Source of the DNA: Deltaproteobacteria bacterium
GTDB lineage: Bacteria; Myxococcota_A; Polyangia; DRWM01; JAAZOP01
DNA length: 60,600 bases
Assembly (NCBI GenBank): GCA_016218815.1
Contig: JACRCX010000160.1
Location: forward strand, 1 to 60,600
Direction of reading: 5' to 3'
How positions within the stretch are numbered: the stretch's first letter is position 1; each line of letters opens with the position of its first letter. The position numbers and the translations under genes were made by a program. Below, piece after piece: positions 17,436 to 26,601 of this stretch. The notes below the pieces were generated by a model. That model worked only from the letters and a program-made list of their open reading frames with translations, was not told the origin of the DNA and ran no database searches.

Positions 17436-18782
17436 ATGACGCAGGAGAAGGAGATCGTGGTCCGCCGCGAGAACTCCCCGGACCTGCCCGGCTACGGCGA
17501 GGTGCTGACGGACGTGGCTCACCTCCTGGAGTCCGCACGCCACGCGGCCGCCCGCTCGGTCAACGCGGTGATGACCGCAACGTACTGGGAGGTCGGCCGA
17601 CGGATCGTCGAGTACGAACAGGGCGGGAAAACTCGGGCGGGTTACGGGGAAGCGCTGTTTCGCCGGCTGTCGGTGGGTCTCACGCGTCGCTTCGGTCGGG
17701 GCTTCTCCGAGCGAAACCTCGAACAGATGCGAGCGTTCTACGGTGGCTGGCCGATTTCGCAGACGCTGTCTGCGGAATCCGGGAGGCCTTCGCCGGTGCC
17801 GGACATGGCGGACATTTCGCGGACGGCGTCTGCGGAATCGAGGCCGGCGATATCCGCGACGCCGTCGCGGCTTTCCGGGATCGCCGTCCTCGCGGCGCGT
17901 TTCCCTCTCCCCTGGTCGCACTGCGTCCGCCTCCTCGGCGTCGGAAACGCCAGGGCCCGCGAGTTCTACGAGACCGAAGCGCTCCGCGGCGGCTGGACCG
18001 TACGGCAGCTCGACCGGCAGATCGGCAGCCAGTTCTACGAGCGCACGGCGCTCTCGCGGAACAAGGCGGCCATGCTGCGACGCGGCGAGCAGCGCCGCCC
18101 GGAAGACGCCGTGACCCCGGAACGGGAGATCAAGGACCCGTTCGTCCTGGAGTTCCTGGATCTCAAGGACGAGTACTCCGAGAGCGATCTGGAGGCCGCG
18201 CTCATCACCCGGCTGGAATCGTTCCTGCTGGAACTGGGCGGCGACTTCACGTTCGTCGGTCGGCAACGGCGGTTGCGGGTCGGCGACTCGTGGTTCCGGA
18301 TCGACCTGCTGTTCTTCCACCGGCGCCTGCGCTGCCTCGTGATCATCGACCTGAAGCTCGACCGGCTGACGGCAGGCGACGCCGGGCAGATGAACCTGTA
18401 CGTGAACTACGCGCGCGAGCACTGGACGCTGCCGGACGAGAACCCGCCGGTCGGGCGCATCCTCTGCGCCGGTCGGGACGCCGCGGTCGCCCAGTACGCG
18501 CTTGGCGGCCTGTCGAACAAGATCCTCGCGGCGGAGTACCGGACGGCCCTGCCGGAAGAGAAGTTGCTGACCGACGAGTTGACCCGAACGCGTCGGTTGT
18601 TGGAGGCGCGACACCCGGGGCGTAGGGGCAAGCGCGGAGCAGGTGGTCCGGACCACCTGACGGACCACTTCATCGCTGGAGGTACACGAGCTTGCTTCGC
18701 GCCGCTCCAATCAGCGCCTCGGCGCTCTCGCCGCCGGCCAGACGAACTCCGGGGGGGCGCGCCCACGGCCACGCGCAGTTGA
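17436..18782 (+). CDS. YhcG/DUF1016-family PD-(D/E)XK nuclease
   Basis: A 448-residue protein of the YhcG (DUF1016) family. The N-terminal helical domain (residues 15-180) carries the family signature, ARSVNAVMTATYWEVGRRIV and GRGFSERNLEQMRAFY. The C-terminal half holds the nuclease core, with Asp in RIDLLFF (about 290) and DLK in CLVIIDLKL (about 307), then YVNYARE and the closing helix ELTRTRRLLEA. The family belongs to the PD-(D/E)XK nucleases and often sits in mobile or defence-related loci. Between residues 105 and 145 a loop contains a near-repeat (PISQTLSAESG, DISRTASAESR). The tail after about residue 397 (nt 18625) reads into the second copy of the 26-bp repeat, so the original stop has probably been lost. 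A deleted paralogue lies at 26.1 kb. Confidence 0.85.
   Translation: MTQEKEIVVRRENSPDLPGYGEVLTDVAHLLESARHAAARSVNAVMTATYWEVGRRIVEYEQGGKTRAGYGEALFRRLSVGLTRRFGRGFSERNLEQMRAFYGGWPISQTLSAESGRPSPVPDMADISRTASAESRPAISATPSRLSGIAVLAARFPLPWSHCVRLLGVGNARAREFYETEALRGGWTVRQLDRQIGSQFYERTALSRNKAAMLRRGEQRRPEDAVTPEREIKDPFVLEFLDLKDEYSESDLEAALITRLESFLLELGGDFTFVGRQRRLRVGDSWFRIDLLFFHRRLRCLVIIDLKLDRLTAGDAGQMNLYVNYAREHWTLPDENPPVGRILCAGRDAAVAQYALGGLSNKILAAEYRTALPEEKLLTDELTRTRRLLEARHPGRRGKRGAGGPDHLTDHFIAGGTRACFAPLQSAPRRSRRRPDELRGGAPTATRS
18632..18657. repeat. 26-bp repeat, copy 2, with the 16-bp palindrome
   Basis: Identical to 14817-14842. The palindrome GGTGGTCCGGACCACC is at 18642-18657. One base later GACGGACCACTT (18659-18670) also occurs near copy 1 (14615-14626), but on the other side of it. 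The copy lies inside the last codons of the YhcG gene and seems to have replaced its natural end. Confidence 0.8.
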
Positions 18783-18793
18783 CGAAGGGGCAG

Positions 18794-19909
18794 ATGACGG
18801 CGTATCGGATCTCCATGTCGAAGTGCCCGATCTGCAACGAGCGAAAAGGGAAGCGCCAATGCCGCGTGCGCAACGCCCCGATCTGTTCGCCCTGTTGCGC
18901 GGCGATCCGCGCCCGCGAGAGTTGTCGCGATTGCGGCTTCTACGTGGCGCCCACGCGCGACTACGACCGCCTGCCCAGGTACTCGACGCGGGAAATGGAG
19001 GACGTCGAAGGCCTGGAGGCCATGTCGTTTCCCATCGAAGCGTCGGTGTGCCTGGTCGACCGCGAGCGGGGCTACACGCTGAGCGACGAGCAGGCCATCG
19101 CGATGTTCGAGCTGCTGCTCGACATCTACGCCTTCGGCGGGACGAGACAACTCCTGGCGGATCGGATCCACGCGCTGGGCTGCGAGGAGGTCGTCGAGAT
19201 CGTGGAGCGCGAGCTGGCTGGCCGCCCGCGCGACGAGATCGCCAAGGTGCTCGGCGCCGTCCGCTTCGTCGCCCGTCGGCGGACCCGCGGCGGGCGCGAG
19301 CACATGCGGGTGCTCCAGGAGTTCTGCGGAGCCTTCGTTCGGACGGGCATCGGGCTGCGCAGGTATCCGGACGGCAGCGAACTTGCGGTCGGGGAGATCG
19401 ACGGCGCGGACGAGCTTCGCCCAGTGGAGCGCGCTATCGAAGGGTTCACCGGCGGAACGGCGATCCCGCATGAGGAGGCACCACGGTGCGGGTTGTGCGG
19501 CAAGACGGGCAATCTGACGAAGACGGAATGCTGCGGCCGGTGGATCTGCGACGACGAGGACCAATACGAGATGTTCTCGTACGCGCGCAACAGCTGCTCC
19601 CGGAACCACCGGCGACTCACGCTCTGCGGGCAGCACCATGCCGAGGGCCACGCGGGTCGATGGCAGGACTGCGGCCGATGCCCGGAGTCATCGTTGGGGA
19701 CGGAGATGTTCGTCTGGTTCGGCACCAACGAGTACAATTTCGAGAAGCTCCCCAACCCGCCGCGTTTCAAACCGACGCATTGTGCCGGATGCGGCCGGGT
19801 GATCCGGCTCGGTGAGGACGGGTTCTCGATGCAGGAGGAGAGGTACTACTGCCAGCGCTGCTCGACAGCCCGTATCGAGGGGTTGGCGCGCAATCGTCAC
19901 GGACGTTGA
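18794..19909 (+). CDS. Multi-zinc-finger protein with N-terminal CxxC-RKG finger
   Basis: A 371-residue protein with many cysteine pairs. It opens with MTAYRISMSKCPICNERKGK and continues C-x7-C-x2-CC and CRDCGF, a finger also present at the start of the gene at 22466 (CSRCGRRKGRR...CPECC...CPDDCGYL). A helical middle follows (residues 60-200). Then come CGLCGK, ECCGRWIC, a CxxC/HH region around 280 and a final CAGCGR/CQRC ribbon. At least four zinc sites are likely. The ATG at 18794 is used; an internal ATG at 18815 directly before the finger is an alternative. It starts 11 bp after the YhcG stop, so the two are probably co-transcribed. Function unknown. Confidence 0.75.
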   Translation: MTAYRISMSKCPICNERKGKRQCRVRNAPICSPCCAAIRARESCRDCGFYVAPTRDYDRLPRYSTREMEDVEGLEAMSFPIEASVCLVDRERGYTLSDEQAIAMFELLLDIYAFGGTRQLLADRIHALGCEEVVEIVERELAGRPRDEIAKVLGAVRFVARRRTRGGREHMRVLQEFCGAFVRTGIGLRRYPDGSELAVGEIDGADELRPVERAIEGFTGGTAIPHEEAPRCGLCGKTGNLTKTECCGRWICDDEDQYEMFSYARNSCSRNHRRLTLCGQHHAEGHAGRWQDCGRCPESSLGTEMFVWFGTNEYNFEKLPNPPRFKPTHCAGCGRVIRLGEDGFSMQEERYYCQRCSTARIEGLARNRHGR

Positions 19910-20073
19910 GATCGAGTGGTCGGTTCCGCTCCGGATCCGCTTGGCCGAGGACCTGCGAGTCTGCGTCGTGGCACGCAATCTGGACCGCCGGACCAGGATG
20001 CGCGCCCTCCACTTTGCGGGCGGGCATTGCCAGGGAGTGGTGGTCCGCACCGAACGGGGTCTCCGGCAGGAAT

Positions 20074-20865
20074 CTACAGGCTGCTCAGGAAGAACGCGTC
20101 CAGGAACGTCGGGGTACCCTTGACCAGCGAACCCGCGGCGGCGCGCAGGGACCGCACGGGACGGCAGGCTTCATCGTCGGACAGAACCCGCAGCCGGAGT
20201 CGCTGCAGAACTCGCACAATCCGTTCACGCAACGCGCCGAGCCGCGCGAATCTGTCCTCTCCCATCGTCTTGCGCAGGTGAGCATCGGGATCGACCAGCC
20301 CCGACTCATCCTCGATGCAGCGCCCGTGGACGTCCGGGACGTCCGGCGGCTCCTCGTCCAAGTCCACGAACGAGTCGAAGCGGACGACGGCGACCGGCGC
20401 GACGAGCGACACGCCGGCGACGCAACCCCACGTTCCCCTGCCGCGCAGCGGTCGCTCGACACCGTCCTGGTCCACGGCCTCCGCATCGACCTCGAACTCG
20501 AAGCGCGGGTCCGTCCAGGCCAGGAAGAACTGTTGGTACGAGCGGACCTGCTCGCTCACCAGCACCGGACCCTCGTCCCCGTCGAACGCCGGGTCGGCGT
20601 ACGGCTCGTCCTCGAACTCCCGCTCGTGCAGCACGGTCGAGCCGGCGATTTCCGCCAGCGATCGGCGCAGTCGCGGCAGAAGATGGGCGAGGTAGCTGTC
20701 CTCCGGCGGGACCACGGGCTCGAGGATGCCGTGCGGATAGGCGCGCCGGATCATTCGCTCGAGGTCGGCGGTCCGGGAGGATGCCCGCTTCTTCCCGGTC
20801 GGCGCGGCCGGTTTCTTCGCCCGGGCACCGGCCCGACCGCTTCGCACGCCCGGGTCCCTACGCAC
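20074..20865 (-). CDS. Unknown protein translationally coupled to SEC-C gene
   Basis: A 263-residue protein of no recognised family. The likely start is a GTG that overlaps the stop codon of the upstream SEC-C gene (GTGCGTAG), which suggests translational coupling; an ATG 48 bp further upstream is the alternative. The first 35 residues are basic (RAGARAKKPAAPTGKKR). The rest is a mixed alpha/beta domain with RFEFEVDAEAVDQDG, SFVDLDEEPPDVPDVHG and a helical C-terminus. No catalytic motif was seen. With its upstream SEC-C partner it forms a two-gene leftward operon. Confidence 0.7.
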   Translation of the reverse strand: MRRDPGVRSGRAGARAKKPAAPTGKKRASSRTADLERMIRRAYPHGILEPVVPPEDSYLAHLLPRLRRSLAEIAGSTVLHEREFEDEPYADPAFDGDEGPVLVSEQVRSYQQFFLAWTDPRFEFEVDAEAVDQDGVERPLRGRGTWGCVAGVSLVAPVAVVRFDSFVDLDEEPPDVPDVHGRCIEDESGLVDPDAHLRKTMGEDRFARLGALRERIVRVLQRLRLRVLSDDEACRPVRSLRAAAGSLVKGTPTFLDAFFLSSL

Positions 20866-22279
20866 CGCAGCACCTCTTGAACTTGCGCCCCGAGCCGCAC
20901 GGACAGGGGTCATTCCGACCGGGCGAAGAGCCGCCGGGGGTGCGCGATCGCGACTTGGCGAGGGCGCCTTCCGCCGCCGCCAGCCGCTTGCTCAGCCGCG
21001 TCATCCATTCGTCGAGAGCGTCGGGGTCGGACGGGATCGCGCCGTTGGCGGCGACGTGCGCGATGACGATCTTGGCCGAGCCCCAGTTCTCCGCGTCCAG
21101 CGCCATCCGCACGAATTCTCTGCGACCCGCGGCGACATCGGCCTCGACTGCTTTCCGAAGTTCCGTCGCCACGCGGCCGCCGGATTCCAGGAACCGGACG
21201 AACGAGACGACCAGATCGGGGACATGGCGAAGGAACCGCTCCTCCAGAGGAACATGGGCCACGAAGTGCATCAGGTAGTCGTGGGCCGCCGGTCCATTCC
21301 AGCGCCAGGGTGCCGCGCGTTGGACGCGGAGTTGGAAGCGGATCATCGAGCGGGCGACGGCGACGGCAACGCGTCGGGCATCCTCGTCCGGATCGGCCAA
21401 GGACGCCGAGTAGGCGTCCAACAGAGCGACGACTTGCTTCTCCACCCATGCCTTCCCGGCTTCGTCGGCCTCGGCCCACCGTTCGTCCTCCTGGCGGTCG
21501 GCGGCCGCCTGGGCACGTCGGGCCAGGGCCTCCGGAGAGTAGAAGTCCAGGAAGTCGGCCACATGGCGGTCGAGGTCGGGGCCGCCGCGCTCGTACGCGA
21601 TGCGAACGTCGTCCGGCTCCAGATCGTGAGCCGCGCCCGTGTACTCGACCTCCTCGGCCAGTTCGAGGAGGGCCTGGCGGTCGCCGGGCCGGGCGAAGTC
21701 GAGCAGCACGCGGGCGGCGGCGCCGCGTGCCGGAGCGTCCTCCCACCCCTCGAAGTCGTCCTCTTCGTTCGTCTCCTCCGTGCAAGCCACCGGGCGCAGG
21801 AAGTCGAGGATGTCGTCGCACCGGTCGTGATGCCGGGCGGCAATGGCGCCGAGCGCCTCGGCCGCGACGGCCCGGTCTTCGATACCGATGTCTCCCGTGC
21901 CTTCCACCAGCCCCTTCAGCTCCGGAATTGCCGCCGGGCCGGCCGCGGCGAGGACACGCGGCAGACGATCGTCGAGTTCCATGCGGCGGCCTGCGTACGC
22001 CGAGCGTCGGACGGCGGCCAGGAGGCCGGGCATGGCGCGCGCGCCGCCGATGGCGCCCAGGATCAGCGTCGCATGGACGCCGAGCCAGGGCGAGAGATGT
22101 CCCTGCCACGTTTCCGGGTCGTCGCACATGGCCGTCAGCGGCTCGACCATGCGGGCGCTCCGGCGCACGAACTCGTCCACGACATCCCGCGGCAGATGGT
22201 CCTCTTCGACCTCGAGCAGTTGCAGCAACTCGGAGTCGGTCAGCACCTCGCAGCGAGTTCCGTCCGTCCGGGTGGTCAT
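20858..22279 (-). CDS. Helical-repeat protein with C-terminal SEC-C motif
   Basis: A 473-residue protein. The start MTTRTDGTRCEV follows GGAGGAG by five bases. The N-terminal half contains HEAT-like helical pairs (LGAIGGARAMPGLLAAVR; VAAEALGAIAARH). The C-terminal half is helical and ends in GRNDPCPCGSGRKFKRCCGA, a complete SEC-C zinc motif, the second in this cluster after the gene at 15595. The gene is divergent from the finger gene at 22466 and overlaps the GTG of the next leftward gene. A scaffold or nucleic-acid/ribosome-binding role is possible, but the sequence gives no activity. Confidence 0.8.
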   Translation of the reverse strand: MTTRTDGTRCEVLTDSELLQLLEVEEDHLPRDVVDEFVRRSARMVEPLTAMCDDPETWQGHLSPWLGVHATLILGAIGGARAMPGLLAAVRRSAYAGRRMELDDRLPRVLAAAGPAAIPELKGLVEGTGDIGIEDRAVAAEALGAIAARHHDRCDDILDFLRPVACTEETNEEDDFEGWEDAPARGAAARVLLDFARPGDRQALLELAEEVEYTGAAHDLEPDDVRIAYERGGPDLDRHVADFLDFYSPEALARRAQAAADRQEDERWAEADEAGKAWVEKQVVALLDAYSASLADPDEDARRVAVAVARSMIRFQLRVQRAAPWRWNGPAAHDYLMHFVAHVPLEERFLRHVPDLVVSFVRFLESGGRVATELRKAVEADVAAGRREFVRMALDAENWGSAKIVIAHVAANGAIPSDPDALDEWMTRLSKRLAAAEGALAKSRSRTPGGSSPGRNDPCPCGSGRKFKRCCGA

Positions 22280-22465
22280 CGCGGGCTCCTCCACCGGCAC
22301 AAGGCTACAAGCAAGGGCGGCCGGACGTCGACCGTCGGCGCGGACCGCGAACCGTGCAGGCCCGCGCACGAGGGCGGCCCGACACCGGTTGTCGGATACG
22401 GCGACCGGTGGTCGGGTCGAACCTCCGGTGGTCGCGGCGGTCGCCCGCTGGTAGCATCGGCCGGG
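22280..22465. promoter_or_regulatory. Divergent intergenic region (SEC-C / finger gene)
   Basis: The 186 bp lie between diverging genes. They contain several ACCGG/CCGGT-type words (CACCGGTTG, GACCGGTGGTCGG, CTCCGGTGGTCG) that could be repeats of a binding site. A TAGCAT box about 13 bp before the rightward ATG could be a -10. No firm promoter call. Confidence 0.3.
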
Positions 22466-24442
22466 ATGGGGACCTGCTCCCGCTGCGGACGACGAAAAGG
22501 CAGGCGCAACTGTCCGGTCACGGGCGCGCTCTGTCCGGAATGCTGCGGCGTCCATCGACGCCGGGACATCCCGTGCCCGGACGACTGCGGCTACCTGTTG
22601 TCCGGGATCGATTCGGCCAACGAGATGCATCGCCGGGCCGCCTCCCTGCTGCCCGTCTTCCTGCTCGGCGAGGACACCGCCTGGGCGAACAGGGCGACTG
22701 CGGCGTTCCTGGACGGGGACGACGCGCCGGCGCCGTGGGACGAATCATGTCACCTCGAGTTCGTGTGCCTCGGGTGGGTGTCGCCCGCCGCTCGATGCCG
22801 CGGGTTCATCGCGTCCTGCGCGAGGCCACGGCCGGTCTGGCGACGCGGATGTTCGGGCCGGAGAGCGACGGTTCCACGCTCTTCCGGGCCCACTTCGAGG
22901 TGACCGACCGCGAGGCGGTGCTGGCGAAGCTCGCGGCGTGCCCCGATCTGGAACGGGTTCGCGACGGGCTGTTCATCTGGAACCGCGCCGGGCGGGGCAC
23001 GGAGCGCAAGCCCGAGGACTTCCTCGGGGAGATCGAGCTGCGAACGGTTCGCCTGAGCGTGATCACCATGTCCCGCCCGCGAGCGGAGGAAGGCAAGCGC
23101 TTAGTCGCGCGCCTGCTGGGCAAGCTCGTCCGGCCTCGGGCGGAGGAGGACATCGACCTGCTCGAACTTGCCGCGGCCGGCGCTGGGCGCCCGCGAGGCG
23201 GGGCCGATGGGGACGTCCCGGCTCCCGGGTTCGTCCGGAGGACGGCGCTGCCGTTCCCGGCGAACGCCGACGCCGCCGGCGGGGTGGCGGAGTCCATAGG
23301 CCGATTCCATCGGAAGCTCGGCGAGCACATCCGCCGGGCCGAAGCGTCGGCTTCGGACTCGGCGTCGTCCGACGTGGAGCCTGCTCCGCCGGAGGGAGGT
23401 CCGGACCGCAGGCCGCCGCCCACCGAGCACCGGTTGCCGCAGATGGCGCACGAGGTCATGGACTTCTGCGCGCCGGGTTTCGCGCGCGCCGTCAAGGAGG
23501 CGCTCGCGAGCCTGCGGGGGGGATCCTCTGGCGAAGGCGTCGGGGACGATCACGCCGGGGGAGTTGGAGCGGGTCGCCGCCTTCCGGGAGTTCCTCGAAA
23601 CCTACGTGATGGGGCTGGTCGACAAGGGTGCGGACGAGGGAGCCGCTCGAGCCGACGTCAACGCCATCGCCCACCACTTCCTCTATGCGATCAACTACGA
23701 GCTGCACGGGTGCAAGACCTTCTGGGTCGACGAGTCGTTGGCGTGGATGCTGGGCCGCACGGATCTGGACATCATCGGGCAGTGCCTGCGGCTGCCGTTT
23801 CTTTCCTGTGCCTTCGTGTTCACGGACCGTGCGACGCTGGAGTTGGGAGAGAGCCTCCTCGCGCTCAACCCGTCATATCGGACCGGAGGCACGAAGCTGG
23901 CGATCCTCACCGCGTACCTGTTCGGCGAGGAGGCGACGGAGGGGGAGGACCGGCCGGTGGGCGTCCACCTCCTGTTCGACCCACGCTCCGGCGAACGGCC
24001 GTACCACGTCGGACGCAGCCTGTACGTTCGGCCCGACGACCACCTGGAGTCGATCCTGGACAGCCACCATCCCGATGTCGCTCCAAGGCAGCTCGACGCG
24101 TTCCTGCACGCCCCGGGACTGAAGCGGCTTGTCCATCGAGCGGGCGTACCGGCTCAAGCCGTAGGACGACGGGGACGAGGTCGATGCGTGCGGTCCGCCC
24201 GCGGTCGCCTGGGGATCGGCCGGGACGAAATCCAGCGGCCCGGCCGCTGTGGACAGGGACAACCGCTTTGGAAGATCATCCGAGCGCGATGTCGCGAAGG
24301 CGCAAGGGCGTTCCAGAGCAGAGGGAAACCGACGTCGACTCGGCGCTTGCCGTGTTGGGCGCCGACGAGTTGCGCGAGGTGGTTCGCGAGGTGCTTGTTG
24401 GACTCGACGAACGCGCCCACGACCGCGCGGTCGATCTGCTGA
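22466..24442 (+). pseudogene. Frameshifted CxxC-RKG finger protein
   Basis: Protein-like sequence runs through this stretch but in three pieces. Piece 1 (from 22466) is the finger MGTCSRCGRRKGRR...CPECC...CPDDCGYL plus a helical part to about CHLEFVCLG (22780). Piece 2 continues in another frame (ATAGLATRMFGPESDG to AVKEALASLRG, about 22800-23520). Piece 3 returns to the first frame (DPLAKASGTITPGELERV, then AFREFLETYVMGLVDKG and FWVDESLAWMLG). The second break sits exactly on a run of seven G (23516-23522); removing one G restores LRGDPLAK. The two shifts cancel. A third shift near 24132 would give a natural end, SIERAYRLKP and a stop at 24164; otherwise the frame runs to 24442 over the next gene. 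Either a decaying gene or assembly indels. ATG 22795 could also start piece 2 as a separate gene. Confidence 0.6.
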
Positions 24443-25893
24443 GCGGGCGCGCCGCCCGGAACGGCTCGGGCTGGACGCCGGCGGCACCCAGCGACGACGA
24501 GGTGGCCGAGGTGGTGGCCTTTGCGAAGGCTGCCGAGCGGATCGGCGAGGCCGAACCCTCGCTAGTCGACGAATACCTGCGTCGCGGGTCAGCCGCGTTC
24601 CTTCGCAAGGACTACGCGGCCGCCCACCGCATCTTCGGCGCCCTGCTCCTGCCCATCGGCGAAGGCGAGATCTTCCTGGGCCAGGACGAGATGGTGGACG
24701 AGGTGCTCGGCGCCGATGCCGGAGACTGCGCTGCCCAGTACGTCGTGTCCGCCTACATGATCACCTCTCCGGAGAAGCGCGCCGAGGGGGTGCGTGCGGC
24801 GATCGAGGAGGTGCAGAGCCTCGGGCACTTCTGGGAGCCGATCCGCGAGTTGGAACGGGTTGCGGTGGGGCCGCTATCCGGACTCGATGAGTTTCTGCCG
24901 CAATGGCGGGCTCTCGTTGCGCGGGAGGTCGGCGGCGAGCGCCGCGGCGCCTGGGACAGCGACGAAGACCGGTGGCTGCGCGAGGTCGTGCACCGCCTGG
25001 AAGGGGCCGATGGCCTTGCGATGATCGCGCGGTCCACACGGCGCGCGGATGATCTCCGAGCTTGGTGCAGGTGCCTGGTCGAAGCCGGCGACTGGAACGT
25101 CGCGCTGGCCGCCTTCGACGAGGCGGCCGGGATCGTCGCCGACAAGGACCACGCCCGGGGCGGACTGCTGGACGGCGCGGCGCTGGCCGCGCAGGAGCTG
25201 GGGCTGGATGATCTGCCGGCACGGCTCGAACGCGCCTGGCGTGCGGCCCCGAGCATGCTCCGTTTGCGCCGATGGCTCGCTTCGACGGGCGACGAGATGG
25301 CGATCCGGACGCGCGCGATCGAAGCGCTCGAGGTCTGCCCGAAACAGGCGCACCGCCAGCGCGCCTTTCTCCACGTGCTACTCGGCGAGTTCGAGCCCGC
25401 GGCGAAGCTGCTTGCGTCGGCCCCGGGGCTCGGCTGGTCCGACGGCGAGCATCCCGGGCATCTGCTCTTTCGCATCTTCGAGACATTCTTCGGCGGCAAG
25501 AGCGCGCTGGCCTCGGCTCGCCGAGCGCTTTCGGCGCACCGGCAGATGGACATCGAGGAACTGGAGTTGACGACCGCCGACGAAGACAAGCCCCGGCTCG
25601 CCGCGCCCGGGATTGACGAGATCCTGAAGCGGGCCGGCATGAACGCCATCCCGGGCGATGCGGCCCGGCGCGCCGTGCTCGCCGCCCTGCGCAAGGCCGT
25701 CGAGCGCCGTTTGGCGGGGGTGACCGAGAACAAGAGGCGCCGTCACTACGCTCACGCCGCGGAACTCGCCGCGGTCTTCGTGGCGTGCGATCGCTCGGCC
25801 GAGGCGGTCCGCTGGGTCGCATCGGTCCGGACGGAGTACCGGCGCTTCCCCGCACTTCGCGCCGAACTCGATCGCGCTGTGGGGTCGCGATGA
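24289..25893 (+). CDS. Helical-repeat (TPR-like) protein of unknown function
   Basis: A 534-residue, almost all-helical protein. The start MSRRRKGVPEQRETDVDSAL is the first ATG in frame after the neighbouring pseudogene. Residues 20-60 contain ELREVVREVLVGLDERAHDR followed by AVDLLSG, a helix-turn motif also seen in proteins associated with SWIM-type fingers. The middle and C-terminal parts are TPR-like helix pairs (LRKDYAAAHRIFGALL; AGDWNVALAAFDEAAGI; LLGEFEPAAKLLASAP). There is no cysteine-rich motif, signal peptide or membrane segment. A protein-protein interaction scaffold is likely; a partner cannot be named. Confidence 0.7.
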   Translation: MSRRRKGVPEQRETDVDSALAVLGADELREVVREVLVGLDERAHDRAVDLLSGRAARNGSGWTPAAPSDDEVAEVVAFAKAAERIGEAEPSLVDEYLRRGSAAFLRKDYAAAHRIFGALLLPIGEGEIFLGQDEMVDEVLGADAGDCAAQYVVSAYMITSPEKRAEGVRAAIEEVQSLGHFWEPIRELERVAVGPLSGLDEFLPQWRALVAREVGGERRGAWDSDEDRWLREVVHRLEGADGLAMIARSTRRADDLRAWCRCLVEAGDWNVALAAFDEAAGIVADKDHARGGLLDGAALAAQELGLDDLPARLERAWRAAPSMLRLRRWLASTGDEMAIRTRAIEALEVCPKQAHRQRAFLHVLLGEFEPAAKLLASAPGLGWSDGEHPGHLLFRIFETFFGGKSALASARRALSAHRQMDIEELELTTADEDKPRLAAPGIDEILKRAGMNAIPGDAARRAVLAALRKAVERRLAGVTENKRRRHYAHAAELAAVFVACDRSAEAVRWVASVRTEYRRFPALRAELDRAVGSR

Positions 25894-26064
25894 GTTTGGG
25901 GTGAGTGGCGTGGCGCGCGAACGACCACCGGGCGGCCGCAGCGCGGCCGAGCCGCCGCAGAGGGGCGCCGCGGCGCACGTCTCCAGTTGAGGTGGCGGGC
26001 CGGGCGGCGCGACCGGCGATCACGCTTGACGGCGCGGATGGCGGCGGGCAGGCTCGACCGCGCG
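25894..26064. other. Short intergenic gap before deleted YhcG copy
   Basis: These 171 bp are very GC-rich and hold no gene I can support. No promoter, hairpin or repeat was recognised. Confidence 0.4.
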
Positions 26065-26601
26065 ATGCCGAAGAAGACGAGGTTGGTCGTCGGTGTCGGA
26101 GACCCGGTGGCCGTGCCCGGCTACGAGGCGGTGATCGCGGACGTGGCCCGGCACCTGGAGTCGGCCCGGCGCGCGGCCGCGCGCTCGGTCAACGCGGTGA
26201 TGACCTCGACGTCGCGGGACAAGGCCGCGATGCTCCGCAAGGGCGGGCTCCGGCGCCCGGAGGACGCCGTTACGCCGGAGGAGGAGATCAAGGATCCGTT
26301 CGTCCTCGAATTCCTGAGTCTCAAGGACGAGTACTCCGAGAGCGATCTCGAGGCGGCGCTGATCGTCCGGCTCGAGTCGTTTCTGCTCGAGCTCGGCGGC
26401 CTGTCGAACAAGATCCTCGCGATGGAGTACCGGACGGCCCTGCCGGCCGAGAGGGTCCTCGCCGACGAGCTGACGCGGACGCGTCGGTTGCTGGAGGCGC
26501 GGCGAGCGACCGGGGCGGGCGCCGAAGGCGACGCCGAAAGAGCGTGTGTGCCGATGACCGTTCGGCGCGGGATGACGACCGGAAGGAAGAAGCAGTCATG
26601 A
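26065..26601 (+). pseudogene. Internally deleted YhcG/DUF1016 paralogue (frame kept)
   Basis: A 178-residue open frame that is a collapsed copy of the YhcG protein at 17436. The N-terminus matches (GYEAVIADVARHLESARRAA to NAVMT). It then jumps to RDKAAMLRKG and continues as in the full copy (EDAVTPEEEIKDPFVLEFL, DEYSESDLEAALIVRLES). It jumps again after LLELGG directly to LSNKILAMEYRTALP and ends with ELTRTRRLLEAR. Both deletions keep the frame. Lost are most of the DUF1016 N-domain and the entire PD-(D/E)XK core, so the product cannot be a nuclease. The stop overlaps the ATG of the next gene. It may be a dead copy or a small expressed derivative. Confidence 0.75.

Noticed and set aside
19910..20073. 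Plus-strand frame after the zinc-finger gene (EIEWSVPLRIRLAEDLRVCV)
   Set aside because: It looks somewhat protein-like but has no start codon or ribosome site of its own and overlaps the convergent gene.
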